Positions 14,778-24,292 of a stretch of 64,000 nucleotides of DNA are shown here, one piece after another; positions within the stretch are counted from its first letter, which is position 1, and each line of letters starts with the position of its first letter. The DNA is from Verrucomicrobiota bacterium (lineage in GTDB: Bacteria > Verrucomicrobiota > Verrucomicrobiia > Opitutales > Puniceicoccaceae), in NCBI GenBank assembly GCA_038744685.1, contig JBCDMB010000005.1, positions 1 through 64,000 of the forward strand. Reading direction: 5' to 3'. The notes beneath the pieces were generated by a model. The model made no database searches and was not told the origin of the DNA. It was given only the letters and a program-made list of their open reading frames with translations. Both the position numbers and the translations under genes were made by a program.

Positions 14778-16031
14778 ATGACCGAATCCTCCTCGAAGAA
14801 CCTCTTAAAGGCGATCGGACCGGGTATCCTTGTAGCCTGTGCAGCGATTGGTGGGTCCCATTTGGTGTGGTCAACGCGGGCCGGCGCAAACTTTGGCTGG
14901 CAACTCGTTGGTTTACTTCTCGTAGCGAACTTGTTCAAGTATCCGTTTTTCCTCTACGGCCAATTGTATGCGGCCGCCTCGGGTGAGTCGTTGCTGGATG
15001 GCTACAAAAGGAAAGGGATCTTCTTTGTTTACGTCTTTCTGGTGATCAACGTTCTCACCGGGATGATCAATGTCGCGGGTGTTTCGATGCTTACGGCCGC
15101 TCTACTAGGAGGCTTTGGCTTGGTTCAGCTGGAACTTCCCGACCTGACGGTAATCATCATGGTAGGGTGCGGGATTTTCATCGTCATCGGACGGTATCAA
15201 CTGCTGGATGCGGCTGCGAAGGTAGTGATTATTGTCCTCTCGATTTCTACCTTGGTGGCACTTTTTCTCGCTCTGCGTGAGGGGCCGGTCGCACCGGCGG
15301 GATTCGAGTCCGCTTCTCCATGGACATGGGCCTCTTTCGGTTTTCTGATCATGTTTATGGGGTGGATGCCTGCGCCGCTCGATTTGTCGGCCTGGTCTTC
15401 CCTATGGATGTTCTCGCGGGAGAAGCAGACCGGGCATACCGCGACGGTTCGTGAGACGATGATCGATTTCCACTTGGGGTATGGAGTGGCGGTGGTTCTG
15501 GCTGTGGTCTTCCTTGGGTTGGGCGCGTTGGTGATGTATGGAAGCGGAGAGACGTTTTCATCCAGCGGAATTGTTTTCTCTCGCCAACTGGTAGAGTTGT
15601 ACTCGGACAATATCGGACAGTGGTCATTTTACCTGATCCTTTCGGCAGCATTTATAACGATGCTCAGCACATCGTTGACTTGCATTGACGGCTATCCGAG
15701 GGCGCTATCCGCATGCACGGTCTTGATAGAGCCTTCTTTGCGCCCCAATTTTACGGTTCTGCAGCGTATTTGGATTCTGGCCGTCGTCGGAGGGTCCTCG
15801 ACCATTCTACTACTTTTCGTGCAGAACCTTCTCCAGTTGTTGGGGTTTGCGGCGATCATCTCGTTTCTGACGACACCGGTCTTGGCAGCGATTAACTTTT
15901 GGGTGATGTCTGGCGACAACGTTCCTGAAAGATACCGGCCCGGGGTGCTACTGAAGACGTTGAGCTGGCTGGGGATTGTCTTCTTCGTGGTGATGTCCGG
16001 AGGATTTATCTACGCCGAGTTCATCCAATGA
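14778..16031 (+). CDS. Nramp-related metal ion transporter
   Basis: 417 residues from the ATG at 14778; an upstream frame to 14616 is translated repeat and is rejected. About 11 membrane segments. GPGILVACAAIGGSHLVWSTRAG matches the first helix of Nramp-related transporters, but the classical DPGN metal-binding motif is replaced by IGGS, and the MPH motif region reads MPAPLDLSAW. It therefore belongs to the divergent Nramp-like group, whose substrate is unclear (Mn, Mg or another divalent cation). Stands alone; its promoter must lie in or next to the repeat. Confidence 0.8.
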   Translation: MTESSSKNLLKAIGPGILVACAAIGGSHLVWSTRAGANFGWQLVGLLLVANLFKYPFFLYGQLYAAASGESLLDGYKRKGIFFVYVFLVINVLTGMINVAGVSMLTAALLGGFGLVQLELPDLTVIIMVGCGIFIVIGRYQLLDAAAKVVIIVLSISTLVALFLALREGPVAPAGFESASPWTWASFGFLIMFMGWMPAPLDLSAWSSLWMFSREKQTGHTATVRETMIDFHLGYGVAVVLAVVFLGLGALVMYGSGETFSSSGIVFSRQLVELYSDNIGQWSFYLILSAAFITMLSTSLTCIDGYPRALSACTVLIEPSLRPNFTVLQRIWILAVVGGSSTILLLFVQNLLQLLGFAAIISFLTTPVLAAINFWVMSGDNVPERYRPGVLLKTLSWLGIVFFVVMSGGFIYAEFIQ

Positions 16032-16123
16032 AACCTTCCTAAATTCGGTGTGAGACCGGTCATAGGGTTTTCCGGAGTCCGCATTCTGAACCTGGATCCA
16101 TTCGGCAAACTGCCTGCTTTCCC

Positions 16124-16771
16124 TTACCCGGCGATTGCCTGCATTAAACTCAGGGCAACGTGTGCGACAGAGAGGATCCCTGCCCAAAGGATATGGTGGG
16201 CTGGAGTGAGGAAGAGAAGAGCAATGAGAATAAAGAATCCATATTGGGAAAACTTTATGTAGGTCTCATCTCGCATTCCCACTAAGTGCCGGAGCACATG
16301 CGATCCGTCGAGTGGTGGCACGGGGATCAGATTGAAGACCATGAGGAGCGCGTTGATCAGGATAATCTGACTGGCGAGCGGATAAATGTTTGCGGGATCG
16401 GTGAACCTTGCTGCGATTCCGAAGGCCACAGCTACTACCAGAGCGATCACGAAGTTGGATGCGGGGCCTGCCATCGCAACCAGGATATCGTCTCTCTTTG
16501 GATTGCGGAAATTGGATGAATTTACGGGGACTGGTTTCGCCCAGGCGAAGAAAGCTCCCCCTCCGGAAAATAGAAGAAAAAAAGCGGGCACAATAATCGT
16601 TCCAATAGGGTCGATGTGCGGGATGGGATTGAAGGTAACCCTCCCCATCATTCGCGCAGTCGAGTCTCCGAGTTTCTCCGCGGTCCATGCATGCGCCCAT
16701 TCGTGAACCGAAAGGCTGGCCAGGAGGATCAGAAAAAGCTGAAGCGCATCAACGAGAGAGAACTCAGGCAT
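16124..16771 (-). CDS. Site-2 protease family (M50) membrane peptidase
   Basis: 215 residues, about six membrane segments. The zinc site HEWAH (23-27) in the first helices and NLIPVPPLDGSH (second motif with the third ligand Asp) are intact, so it should be an active rhomboid-unrelated intramembrane metalloprotease. No PDZ domain, as in the short soluble-cargo subgroup. Substrate unknown. Convergent with the Nramp-like gene. Confidence 0.9.
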   Translation of the reverse strand: MPEFSLVDALQLFLILLASLSVHEWAHAWTAEKLGDSTARMMGRVTFNPIPHIDPIGTIIVPAFFLLFSGGGAFFAWAKPVPVNSSNFRNPKRDDILVAMAGPASNFVIALVVAVAFGIAARFTDPANIYPLASQIILINALLMVFNLIPVPPLDGSHVLRHLVGMRDETYIKFSQYGFFILIALLFLTPAHHILWAGILSVAHVALSLMQAIAG

Positions 16772-16939
16772 TTCGGAGAACGTAGGGCGTCCGTTTACCC
16801 CTGACCAGCGGAAAGTAAAATTCCGGACCTAGCCGAAAAATACGTTTCCGTAGGAAGAGGCTTTATGCCTCGATACGAGTCCTCAACCGATGACCGAACG
16901 GTCGAGGGATAAACCCTCTCCTACAGAATAGGTCGATCC

Positions 16940-17815
16940 TCACTCCACGTTGGCGGCCTGCTCCCGGAGTTTTTCCAGTTCCTGCTTGGCCTCGATCACC
17001 TTCGCTGAGATTTCCGCAAGGCTCGCCTTGGAGCCGATGGTGTTCCACTCCCGGTGTAGTTCCTGCAAGATGAATTCCAGCTTTCGTCCAATTGGGTCAT
17101 TTGAAGAGAAGGACTCCTCCAGAGCGGTGAGGTGACTGTCGATCCGGGTAAGCTCCTCGGTCACGTCGCTGCGATCGGCAAGAAAAGCAACCTCCTTGGC
17201 AACCCGTTCATCCGAAGAATCCAGCGGTAGATCCATTTGCTGCAATCGAGCCAGAAGAGCGTCTTTGTGTTGAGGAATCCTGTTCTCGTCGAGCTCTTTG
17301 ATGGTCTGTAAGATCTCGCGGAGAAGAGTTGTGCGATTGATAAATTCCTCCAAAAGCCGAGCACCTTCCTCAGAGCGCATTTGTAAAAACCCTTCGAGAG
17401 CTGAATCCAAAGCCTCGTAGGCAATCTCTTTTACCTCTTCCCAGGAAGGGGCTGTAGCGTCGCGCTCGCAATCGGAGAGGATTCGGTAAAGGACTTCGGC
17501 AGAAATCGGAGAATCTGAGCCAAAACGATCGAGTGCCTTCTTCAGGGTGGCTACTCGGCGATCCACCTCAGACCAATCAGCGGGTTCTTCTTCCTTATCA
17601 CCACTTTCGCGGCCAATCCGCAACTGTACCGATATCTTGCCCCGAGCTACTTTCGGACGAAGGAAGGTGGAGATTTCGGTTTCAAGCCCGCCCCATTCGC
17701 GGGGGGCATGAACGGCGACAACCAACCCTCTTTGATTGACGGAATGGATTTCCACCTCGAGGAAATGTGTCTCGTTGGAAGCGGCGCCGCTTCCATATCC
17801 GGTCATGCTGTTCAT
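16940..17815 (-). CDS. yicC: YicC-family endoribonuclease
   Basis: 291 residues, normal size. MNSMTGYGSG at the start, EIHSVNQRGL and the C-terminal FILQELHREWNTIGSKA are the YicC signatures. Members of this family are stress-associated endoribonucleases that also promote RyhB decay in E. coli. The C-terminal VE is followed by 140 bp of palindromic non-coding DNA. It may be co-expressed with the M42 peptidase gene upstream, from which it is separated by a REP composite element. Confidence 0.92.
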   Translation of the reverse strand: MNSMTGYGSGAASNETHFLEVEIHSVNQRGLVVAVHAPREWGGLETEISTFLRPKVARGKISVQLRIGRESGDKEEEPADWSEVDRRVATLKKALDRFGSDSPISAEVLYRILSDCERDATAPSWEEVKEIAYEALDSALEGFLQMRSEEGARLLEEFINRTTLLREILQTIKELDENRIPQHKDALLARLQQMDLPLDSSDERVAKEVAFLADRSDVTEELTRIDSHLTALEESFSSNDPIGRKLEFILQELHREWNTIGSKASLAEISAKVIEAKQELEKLREQAANVE

Positions 17816-17870
17816 GGGCCTAATGTGGCTTTGAGAGAGACGGAAGGTCGAGTTCTATCTGGTGATTTAA

Positions 17871-17990
17871 GGGAGGGACGAGCTCCGCCTCGTCCGTGGG
17901 TAGGTAGGCAGGTTTGCATATCTTGCTGAGTCCATGGGTGGAGTTCTTCTGCAGGAGCTTTCTCGGACAAGACGGAGCTTGTCCCTCCCG
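17871..17990. repeat. Composite REP element, copy C
   Basis: GGGAGGGACGAGCTCCGCCT head, GACGGAGCTTGTCCCTCCCG tail; inner CATATCTTGCTGAGTCCATG and GAGTTCTTCTGCAGGAGC match copy B at 9134-9252. It ends eight bases before the stop codon of the M42 peptidase gene. Confidence 0.75.
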
Positions 17991-17997
17991 TATTTGA

Positions 17998-19074
17998 CTA
18001 CCAGTCTCCGCGTCCCCCCGCCTCAAGAGACAATGCAAAATGGCGGATCAATTCTACGCAGGCTTCGACGTCGTTGAGATCAACGACTTCGCTCGGAGTG
18101 TGCATGTAGCGAAGCGGAATGGCTACCAAACCAGTGGCCACTCCCGCGCGTGCCATTTGCAACGCTCGCGCGTCCGTAGGGGTCGGCCCAGCCTCGGCCT
18201 TGACTTGAACCGGGATATTGGCGGACTCCGCAGCGGCAAGAAGCTTTTCGAAAACAACCGGATTTATATTTGCCCCGCGGTAAACGATTGGTCCGCCACC
18301 CAGTGTAAACTTACCCACCTTTCGCGCATCGCAGTCGGGATGGTCGGTCGCATGGCCGACATCAACAGCGATGCCGAAGTGAGGGTTGACCGAGAAGGCC
18401 GAAGGGATTGCGCCGCGTGTTCCGATCTCTTCCTGGCTAGTCGAGACTGCAACGACGTTCGCCTGCAGGTCAGACTTAGTTTCAGCCAGACGCCTAACGA
18501 CTTCATTGACTACGTAGCACCCCGATTTGTTGTCGAACCCGCGTGCGATTCCGACCGACCCATGAAGCGGTTCAAAACCATGGGTATATACGATCGGGTC
18601 CCCGAGTGAAATCCTCTCCAATGCCTCCTCTTTAGATGTGGCTCCGATATCGATCCACATTTCGTGAATTTGCGGAATCTTCTTTCGGTCTTCTGGAGTC
18701 ATTAAATGGATGGCGCGCTTGCCAGTGACTCCTCTCACGTCTCCCGCTTTGGCGATGATCGTGACCCTCCTGCCTGGGATCATGATGCGGTCATGGCCTC
18801 CTACTGGCTGAAAATAAACGAAACCCTTGTCGTCAACGTAGCTGACGATCATCCCAAGCTCATCCATATGCCCGGCCAGCATTAGGGTGGGATCGTTACC
18901 GTCCCCGATGGAGGCCATTCGGTTGCCGATGGTATCCTTCCGGTAGGTCTCGGAAATCGGACCCATCGTCCGGTCGACTACCGCTTGGATCTCCTGCTCG
19001 TAGCCGGATGGAGAACGAGCGTCGAGGAGCTCGCGCAGAAATGAGGGAGGGTCAGACGCGCTCGCTTCGCTCAC
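17998..19074 (-). CDS. M42 family metallopeptidase
   Basis: 358 residues of the glutamyl/tetrahedral aminopeptidase (FrvX/CelM) family, a cytosolic dinuclear zinc peptidase. Seen: LAGHMDELGM (His and Asp metal ligands), GRGFDNKSGCYV (bridging Asp), STSQEEIGTRGA (Glu-Glu catalytic/metal pair), AVDVGHATD (Asp ligand) and the final RYMHTPSEVVDLND His. Starts 4 bp inside the sigma factor gene (ATGA), so it belongs to the trpE-sigma-peptidase operon. Confidence 0.9.
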   Translation of the reverse strand: MSEASASDPPSFLRELLDARSPSGYEQEIQAVVDRTMGPISETYRKDTIGNRMASIGDGNDPTLMLAGHMDELGMIVSYVDDKGFVYFQPVGGHDRIMIPGRRVTIIAKAGDVRGVTGKRAIHLMTPEDRKKIPQIHEMWIDIGATSKEEALERISLGDPIVYTHGFEPLHGSVGIARGFDNKSGCYVVNEVVRRLAETKSDLQANVVAVSTSQEEIGTRGAIPSAFSVNPHFGIAVDVGHATDHPDCDARKVGKFTLGGGPIVYRGANINPVVFEKLLAAAESANIPVQVKAEAGPTPTDARALQMARAGVATGLVAIPLRYMHTPSEVVDLNDVEACVELIRHFALSLEAGGRGDW

Positions 19075-20105
19075 TGCTCCTGCTGCGACATCGTTTTCTC
19101 GTAGAACTCGTGAAGCACCTGCATCCGTTTTTTCTCGAGAGTCTCCTCTTGGATCTCTTCGGCGGAGCGCTGGCGTTCGCGGCCCATCATGTTACGGCGC
19201 ATTTTGCTGATCGCAATGTTCTGGAGCTGACGTACCCGCTCGCGGGTAATCTCAAACTTCTCACCAACCTCTTCCAAAGTAAGAGGACCCTCGTTTCCAA
19301 TCCCAAAACGTAGGCGGATGATCTGGGCCTCGCGATCTTCCAAATCATCGAGAATTTCATCCAGGTCGATCATCTGCGATTTGGTGCGCAGGTTGTCGAA
19401 TGGGTTGATGGCATTTTCGTCACCGACCAACTGTCCAAAGCTCGTGTTTTCATCGTCGCCGATCGGCGCGTCGAGAGAGGTGGGCCGGACGCTCACGGTT
19501 TTGAGGTGGGCCACTTTGTTGACAGGGATACCCATCTCCGCGGCGATTTCGTCGTCGTTGGGCTCACGTCCGAATTCATCAGCGAGAGCAGCGGTAATCT
19601 TCCGCATCTTTGCAATACGGTCCACCAGATGGACGGGGAGGCGGATGGTTTTACTCTGATTCGCCAGTGCCCGCTTGATCGACTGCTTGATCCACCACGC
19701 TGCGTAGGTGCTCAACTTCCCACCTTTATCTGGATCAAACCGTTCCACGGCCTTGACCAAACCAATGTTCCCCTCGCTGATGAGGTCGAGAAGCGGGAGC
19801 CCAAAATTATTGTAGTCGTGGGCAATTTTGACGACTAGGCGAAGGTTGGCCTGGACCATGTGGTTCCGGGCTTCTTCGTCTCCCTTTTGGATTCTGCGAG
19901 CGAGCGTTACTTCTTCCTCGGGAGTTAGCAGAGGGGTGCGCCCGATTTCCTGTAGATAGAGCTTGAGGGCGCTCTTTTCCGACGACGGCAAATCCCTGAC
20001 GTCTTCCACCTTGTCCTCATAGGTCTCCACAGACCTCCGGACCTGAAAGTCACCGCGATCTTCCTTGTCGGAGTTAGAAGCTCGTTTTTTCGAAGATGGT
20101 GGCAT
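19071..20105 (-). CDS. Sigma-70 family factor, group 2 type
   Basis: 344 residues from the ATG at 20105; a longer frame to 20156 would overlap trpE. It lacks region 1.1 and begins with region 1.2 (LKLYLQEIGRTPLLTPEEE). Region 2 is QANLRLVVKIAHDYNNFGLPLLDLISEGNIGLVKAVERFD...YAAWWIKQSIKRAL and region 4.2 is LEEVGEKFEITRERVRQLQNIA. A C-terminal tail of about 40 residues rich in Arg, Glu and Gln follows. This is an alternative, RpoS/SigB-like vegetative-type sigma, distinct from RpoD at 31407-33425. It sits 7 bp downstream of trpE. Confidence 0.9.
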   Translation of the reverse strand: MPPSSKKRASNSDKEDRGDFQVRRSVETYEDKVEDVRDLPSSEKSALKLYLQEIGRTPLLTPEEEVTLARRIQKGDEEARNHMVQANLRLVVKIAHDYNNFGLPLLDLISEGNIGLVKAVERFDPDKGGKLSTYAAWWIKQSIKRALANQSKTIRLPVHLVDRIAKMRKITAALADEFGREPNDDEIAAEMGIPVNKVAHLKTVSVRPTSLDAPIGDDENTSFGQLVGDENAINPFDNLRTKSQMIDLDEILDDLEDREAQIIRLRFGIGNEGPLTLEEVGEKFEITRERVRQLQNIAISKMRRNMMGRERQRSAEEIQEETLEKKRMQVLHEFYEKTMSQQEQ

Positions 20106-20112
20106 TGGGAAA

Positions 20113-21648
20113 TTAGTCGTGAATCGGTTCTTCGGCTGGAGGAGATTCGCTTTCATCGTGCACTATTTCCGAAATCTCCACGGCTTTCAAGAGGCCACGT
20201 GCTTTATTTATGGTTTCTTCAAATTCGGTTTTGGGCACCGAATCGGCCACGAGACCCGCCCCGGATTGGACGAAAACCTTCCCAGACTGAATCAGAGCAG
20301 ACCGAATGGCTATACAGGAGTCGTGGTTCCCGTCGTAAGAAAAGTAGCCGAGGGCGCCTGAATAAGGGCCTCGCGTGGTCTTCTCCTTCTCAGCGATAAT
20401 CTGCATCGCCCGCACCTTGGGCGCTCCGCTCACCGTTCCGGCAGGGAAGGTAGCTCGCAGAAGATCAAAGGCGGTGCGATCCGGAGAGATCCTCCCCTCT
20501 ACCTGCGAAACGATGTGCATGACGTGGGAGTAGCGCTCAATGGTCATGAAATCCGGGACGTGGACCGAGCCTGCCTTGCAGACGCGACCTATGTCGTTGC
20601 GCGCCAGGTCGACAAGCATCAGATGCTCTGCCCGCTCTTTCGGGTCGGCCAAGAGGTCTTCCTCCATTTGCATATCCTCCTCAGAGCTTTTGCCCCTGGG
20701 TCGGGTTCCCGCGATGGGCCGAATCTCGACTCGATCTCCTGTGAGTCGCACATGCACCTCTGGAGAAGCACCTACCAGGGCAAAATTCTCCGTTTCGAGG
20801 ATAAACATGTACGGAGAGGGGTTAATCGTGCGCAAGGTCCGATAGAGGTCGATGGGCGTGTGCTGGTACTTCTTCTCAAAGCGCTGAGAGAGAACGACTT
20901 GAACCACATCACCCGCATGCACGTATTCCCGGCAGTCAGACACGGCTTGTTCAAAGGTTGCTTGCTCGAAATTCCCCTTTGGAACCGGAATATCGGTTTT
21001 ATCGGGAACGGAGCGGAGGGCCTTGGGAGCAGGTGCTTCCAGTAGGGTAGCCATCGCCCTAATCTCTCCCAAGGCTCGATCGTAGGCAGAATCGGGATCC
21101 TCGTTTTCCCCGACAATAACGGAAGCGCAGAGCTGGAGTTTTTGGTGAGCACGGTCAAAGATGACCAGGGAGTCGATCATCGCGTAATAGCTCACTGGAG
21201 TTCCGAGAACGTCTTCCTCAGCCCTCGGAACTGTGGGTTCGATCCTGTGGATGTACTCGTAGGAGAGGAACCCGACCGCTCCTCCAACAAACGGTGGAAG
21301 CCCCTCCAGCACAACCGGATCGAAGCGAGCGATTTCTTCTTCGATCAAAGAAAGTGGATCTTTCGGCGTGGGAATCGTCCGTTCGGAGCCATCTCTTTCC
21401 CGAATTATCGTGGTCTCTTCCTTGGATTCGAAAATCTTGCGAGGATTACATCCGATAAAACAGTAGCGACTCGCGTTCTCCCCCCCTTCTACTGACTCGA
21501 GCAGAAAAGCTGGCTTCGAACCCGATAGCTTCGCGTAGACGGAAACAGGAGTCTCCCAATCGGCAAAGAAGTCAGCTAGGACAGGAATCAGGTTTCCTTG
21601 GCTGGTGAGTTTGCGGAACTCTTCGCGGGATGGGCGCGGGATGAACAT
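20113..21648 (-). CDS. trpE: Anthranilate synthase component I
   Basis: Makes anthranilate from chorismate with the TrpG amidotransferase, the first committed step to tryptophan. 511 residues from the ATG at 21648 (MFIPRPSREEF). Seen: the Trp-feedback site LLESVEGGENASRYCFIG, SPSPYMFILE-type NPSPYMFILETENFALVGASPE, and the catalytic core RPIAGTRPRG, DLARNDIGRVC and TVSGAPKVRAMQII. No trpG or trpD follows; instead a sigma factor gene does, which is an unusual pairing. Confidence 0.95.
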   Translation of the reverse strand: MFIPRPSREEFRKLTSQGNLIPVLADFFADWETPVSVYAKLSGSKPAFLLESVEGGENASRYCFIGCNPRKIFESKEETTIIRERDGSERTIPTPKDPLSLIEEEIARFDPVVLEGLPPFVGGAVGFLSYEYIHRIEPTVPRAEEDVLGTPVSYYAMIDSLVIFDRAHQKLQLCASVIVGENEDPDSAYDRALGEIRAMATLLEAPAPKALRSVPDKTDIPVPKGNFEQATFEQAVSDCREYVHAGDVVQVVLSQRFEKKYQHTPIDLYRTLRTINPSPYMFILETENFALVGASPEVHVRLTGDRVEIRPIAGTRPRGKSSEEDMQMEEDLLADPKERAEHLMLVDLARNDIGRVCKAGSVHVPDFMTIERYSHVMHIVSQVEGRISPDRTAFDLLRATFPAGTVSGAPKVRAMQIIAEKEKTTRGPYSGALGYFSYDGNHDSCIAIRSALIQSGKVFVQSGAGLVADSVPKTEFEETINKARGLLKAVEISEIVHDESESPPAEEPIHD

Positions 21649-21777
21649 GGAATGGGTGGAAAGAAAAGGATCGGTGTTTTGGGCTTTTGTAGTGCCCTTG
21701 ATCGATTGTAGACGCAAGGCGGAAGCGTGCGGAGATAGAGGTCTCAGAGTCCTTGTGACCGTGCAATCTGCAGAGAA

Positions 21778-21849
21778 CGGGAGCGGCTGTTTTAGCTGCC
21801 GTCAGTTCGGTCCCTCGGCTACTCTCGGCAGCGAAAGCAGCCGCTCCAA
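21778..21849. repeat. REP-like palindrome, second family
   Basis: CGGGAGCGGCTGTTTTAGCTGCC on one side and GGCAGCGAAAGCAGCCGCTCC on the other: two small hairpins arranged head to head. Related copies are at 26643-26717, 28328-28409 and 54619-54678. Confidence 0.6.
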
Positions 21850-21879
21850 GAGACCTGCGCTGAAGGAGCTCTTCCGAGC

Positions 21880-22509
21880 CTACGATCCAGACTCGCTCAT
21901 AGCCTGCAGTTCAGCAATTCGTTTCTCCGCGACTAGCTTTTGTTTCTCGATGAGCTCCGGGATTGCCTCGGCTGACTCTGCAGGAATGAACTTCAGCGCT
22001 GTTGAGTTCATGCAGTAGCGGAGGCCAGTGGGAGGGGGACCGTCTTCAAACACATGCCCGAGGTGGCTCCCGCAGGCGACGTTGACGGTCTCGGTACGAC
22101 GCATTCCGTAGGAGGAATCTAGTTCCTCTCCAACTACATCGGGGGAGATGGGTTTGGTGAAGCTTGGCCAGCCAGTGCCTGAGTCGTATTTGTCTTCGCT
22201 TGAGAAAAGAGGCACCTCGGTCGCTGGACAGACAAAGATACCTGGCCTCTTTTCATCCCAGTATTCGTTGCGGAAGGGGCGTTCAGTGCCGTCCTCCCTC
22301 ATTACGTAAAATTGCTCTGGCGTCAGAATCTCTTTCCATTGCGCTTCAGTAAGGTTAACTAGGGCTCCCCGCCCTTCAGCAGAGTTGCCAGTAGGGAGCC
22401 CACAAGCTCCGTCTTCGCAGGATTCAGTGTTCATAGTTCGGGTAGTGAAAAATGAGACGAGGATAGCGACTAGAACACCGCCGCAGATCGCTAGGAAAGC
22501 CGTTCGCAT
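21880..22509 (-). CDS. msrB: Membrane-anchored methionine sulfoxide reductase B
   Basis: Reduces methionine-R-sulfoxide in proteins. 209 residues with an N-terminal membrane segment (residues 4-24), so it acts on the periplasmic side. Core motifs DSGTGWPSF, GSHLGHVFEDGP and the catalytic Cys in GLRYCMNS are present. The two CxxC zinc pairs of the common form are reduced to single cysteines (FVCPATE and VACGSHLG), so this is a zinc-free variant. A C-terminal helical tail of about 35 residues is extra. Confidence 0.92.
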   Translation of the reverse strand: MRTAFLAICGGVLVAILVSFFTTRTMNTESCEDGACGLPTGNSAEGRGALVNLTEAQWKEILTPEQFYVMREDGTERPFRNEYWDEKRPGIFVCPATEVPLFSSEDKYDSGTGWPSFTKPISPDVVGEELDSSYGMRRTETVNVACGSHLGHVFEDGPPPTGLRYCMNSTALKFIPAESAEAIPELIEKQKLVAEKRIAELQAMSESGS

Positions 22510-22601
22510 TTGAAAAGCGAAATTGGTTTTCCGGAAAAACGCAAATTGGGCACAATGCGCGTTGATCCTGCCGCCTTCCTCACCCTACCATTTCCGTCAA
22601 G

Positions 22602-23183
22602 ATGTCAGCAGAGAAGCCAGACTCACTCCCTTCGCTGGGCGATAAGACGGTTGTGCTCGGCGTAACCGGAAGCATTGCTGCGTATCGCGCTGCAGACATC
22701 GCAAGCCAGTTGACCCAGCGGGGTGCGTCCGTTTTCCCGGTGATGACCGAAGAAGCTACCCGATTGATTGCTCCTTTGACCCTTAAAACCCTTTCCCGAA
22801 ATCCTGTCGCGGTAGATCTCTGGCGTGAGGAGGAAGAATGGCAGCCGGGCCACATTGAGCTGGCCGACAACGCGGATCTGCTGTTGGTTGCACCGGCAAC
22901 CGCTCACACTCTTGCCTGTTTCGCGAACGGTTTGGCTCCGGATCTTCTTACTTCGCTCTATTTGGCAACCGAGGCACCCGTCCTGATTGCGCCGGCCATG
23001 AATGGAAAAATGCTCGCTCATCCCGCTACGCAGAAAAACCTAAAGACCCTCGAAGAGCGCGGGCACTCGTTTGTTGAACCAGGCGAAGGAATGTTGGCCT
23101 GCGGTTACGAGGGAAAGGGTCGCCTCGCTGCACTAGAGGATATTCTTTCTGCCGCAACCGACCTTCTCTGCAAGGGCTCATGA
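22602..23183 (+). CDS. coaC: Phosphopantothenoylcysteine decarboxylase, single-domain
   Basis: FMN flavoprotein step of coenzyme A synthesis. 193 residues with VLGVTGSIAAYRAADI, the active-site APAMNGKML and the substrate flap GEGMLACGYEGKGR. Most bacteria fuse CoaB to this domain; here only the CoaC half is present and the next frame is holA, so coaB must be elsewhere. Overlaps holA by 4 bp. Confidence 0.92.
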   Translation: MSAEKPDSLPSLGDKTVVLGVTGSIAAYRAADIASQLTQRGASVFPVMTEEATRLIAPLTLKTLSRNPVAVDLWREEEEWQPGHIELADNADLLLVAPATAHTLACFANGLAPDLLTSLYLATEAPVLIAPAMNGKMLAHPATQKNLKTLEERGHSFVEPGEGMLACGYEGKGRLAALEDILSAATDLLCKGS

Positions 23184-24292
23184 CGGAATCACTTTGCCTC
23201 ATCCTGGGGGATGATGAGTTTCTCGTGGACCGACGGGCGGGTGAAATTTTTGGACCTTGGAAAGAGGCGGCTGTAGACGAGTATTCTGTAGAGATTTTGG
23301 ATGGGAGAGTCCAAACCGTGGATGAGGTGTCGGCTCTCATCTCGAGGTTTACCGAAGCGGTTCAGATGGATTCCCTTTTCGGGGGCGGGGCAAAGACGGT
23401 CTGGCTTCGCAATCTCTCCTTTCTTGGGGAAGGGCGACTCGGCCAAAGTGCGGGAGCTAAGAGTGAAGTGGAAAGACTGAAGGAGTTGCTGGAAAACCTG
23501 ACTCCCGAAAGTGGCAGAGTGTTGGTGTCGGGTGCTCCGGTTGATCGTCGACGGACGTTTTTTAAGTGGGCTTCGTCCCAATCAGGGTTTGAAGGAATTG
23601 ATGCGAGGAAAGCAGGTCCGGCTGCCTTTCAACAGGTCATTGAGTCCGAATGCAAAATGGCCGATGTAACGATCTCGCGGATGGCTTTGGAGATTCTACG
23701 GGCCAAACTGAACGGAGAGATTCGGATGGGAGCAGAAGAAATCCGGAAGTTGATCACCGCCTTGCCTGACGGAGAGAACAGGATCACGGAAACTCAGGTG
23801 GCTGAAGAGGTTCCCGAGTTTGGCGAAGCGGAGTTTTTTGAAGCTGCCGATCGGTTTTTTCAGGGAGATCTTGGGCATGCACTCGAAGCCATTCGGCGTC
23901 ACTTCTTTTCCCAGAAAGAGGGGCGGCCTCTCCTCACTAACCTACTCAATCGAAACCGGCTTATGATTCAGCTAAAGGTGTTGGTAGATAGTGGAGAAGT
24001 GCGGCTCAGCGGAAGGCGGATTGATGCGGCATCGCTGAAGGAGGTAGCAGATCGGGTGGAGCCTTGGTATGGTCCAACCGGTCAGAAGAATCCGGTCAAC
24101 GTTTTCGCCCAAAACCCATTTTATCTCGGAAATCTCGCCGAAGCGGCCCGGCGGGTTCCTCTTCGGAAACTCTTTGACTTTCAAACAGCCTTTGTTGGCG
24201 CTTTTCGCGAACTCGTGAATCGGCCAGCCGATCATGAGGGTGTCTTCCGCGAGCTTGCGGTTCGTTGCTTGGCTCCGGCGGGAAAGGGGTAG
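23180..24292 (+). CDS. holA: DNA polymerase III delta subunit
   Basis: Clamp-loader subunit that opens the beta sliding clamp. 370 residues. Seen: LILGDDEFLVDR at the start, DSLFGGGAKTVWLRNLSFLG, and the C-terminal helical collar region (FRELVNRPADHEGVFRELAVRC). The start overlaps coaC (ATGA). Homology is recognisable but diverged in the middle third, as usual for this family. Confidence 0.85.
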   Translation: MTESLCLILGDDEFLVDRRAGEIFGPWKEAAVDEYSVEILDGRVQTVDEVSALISRFTEAVQMDSLFGGGAKTVWLRNLSFLGEGRLGQSAGAKSEVERLKELLENLTPESGRVLVSGAPVDRRRTFFKWASSQSGFEGIDARKAGPAAFQQVIESECKMADVTISRMALEILRAKLNGEIRMGAEEIRKLITALPDGENRITETQVAEEVPEFGEAEFFEAADRFFQGDLGHALEAIRRHFFSQKEGRPLLTNLLNRNRLMIQLKVLVDSGEVRLSGRRIDAASLKEVADRVEPWYGPTGQKNPVNVFAQNPFYLGNLAEAARRVPLRKLFDFQTAFVGAFRELVNRPADHEGVFRELAVRCLAPAGKG

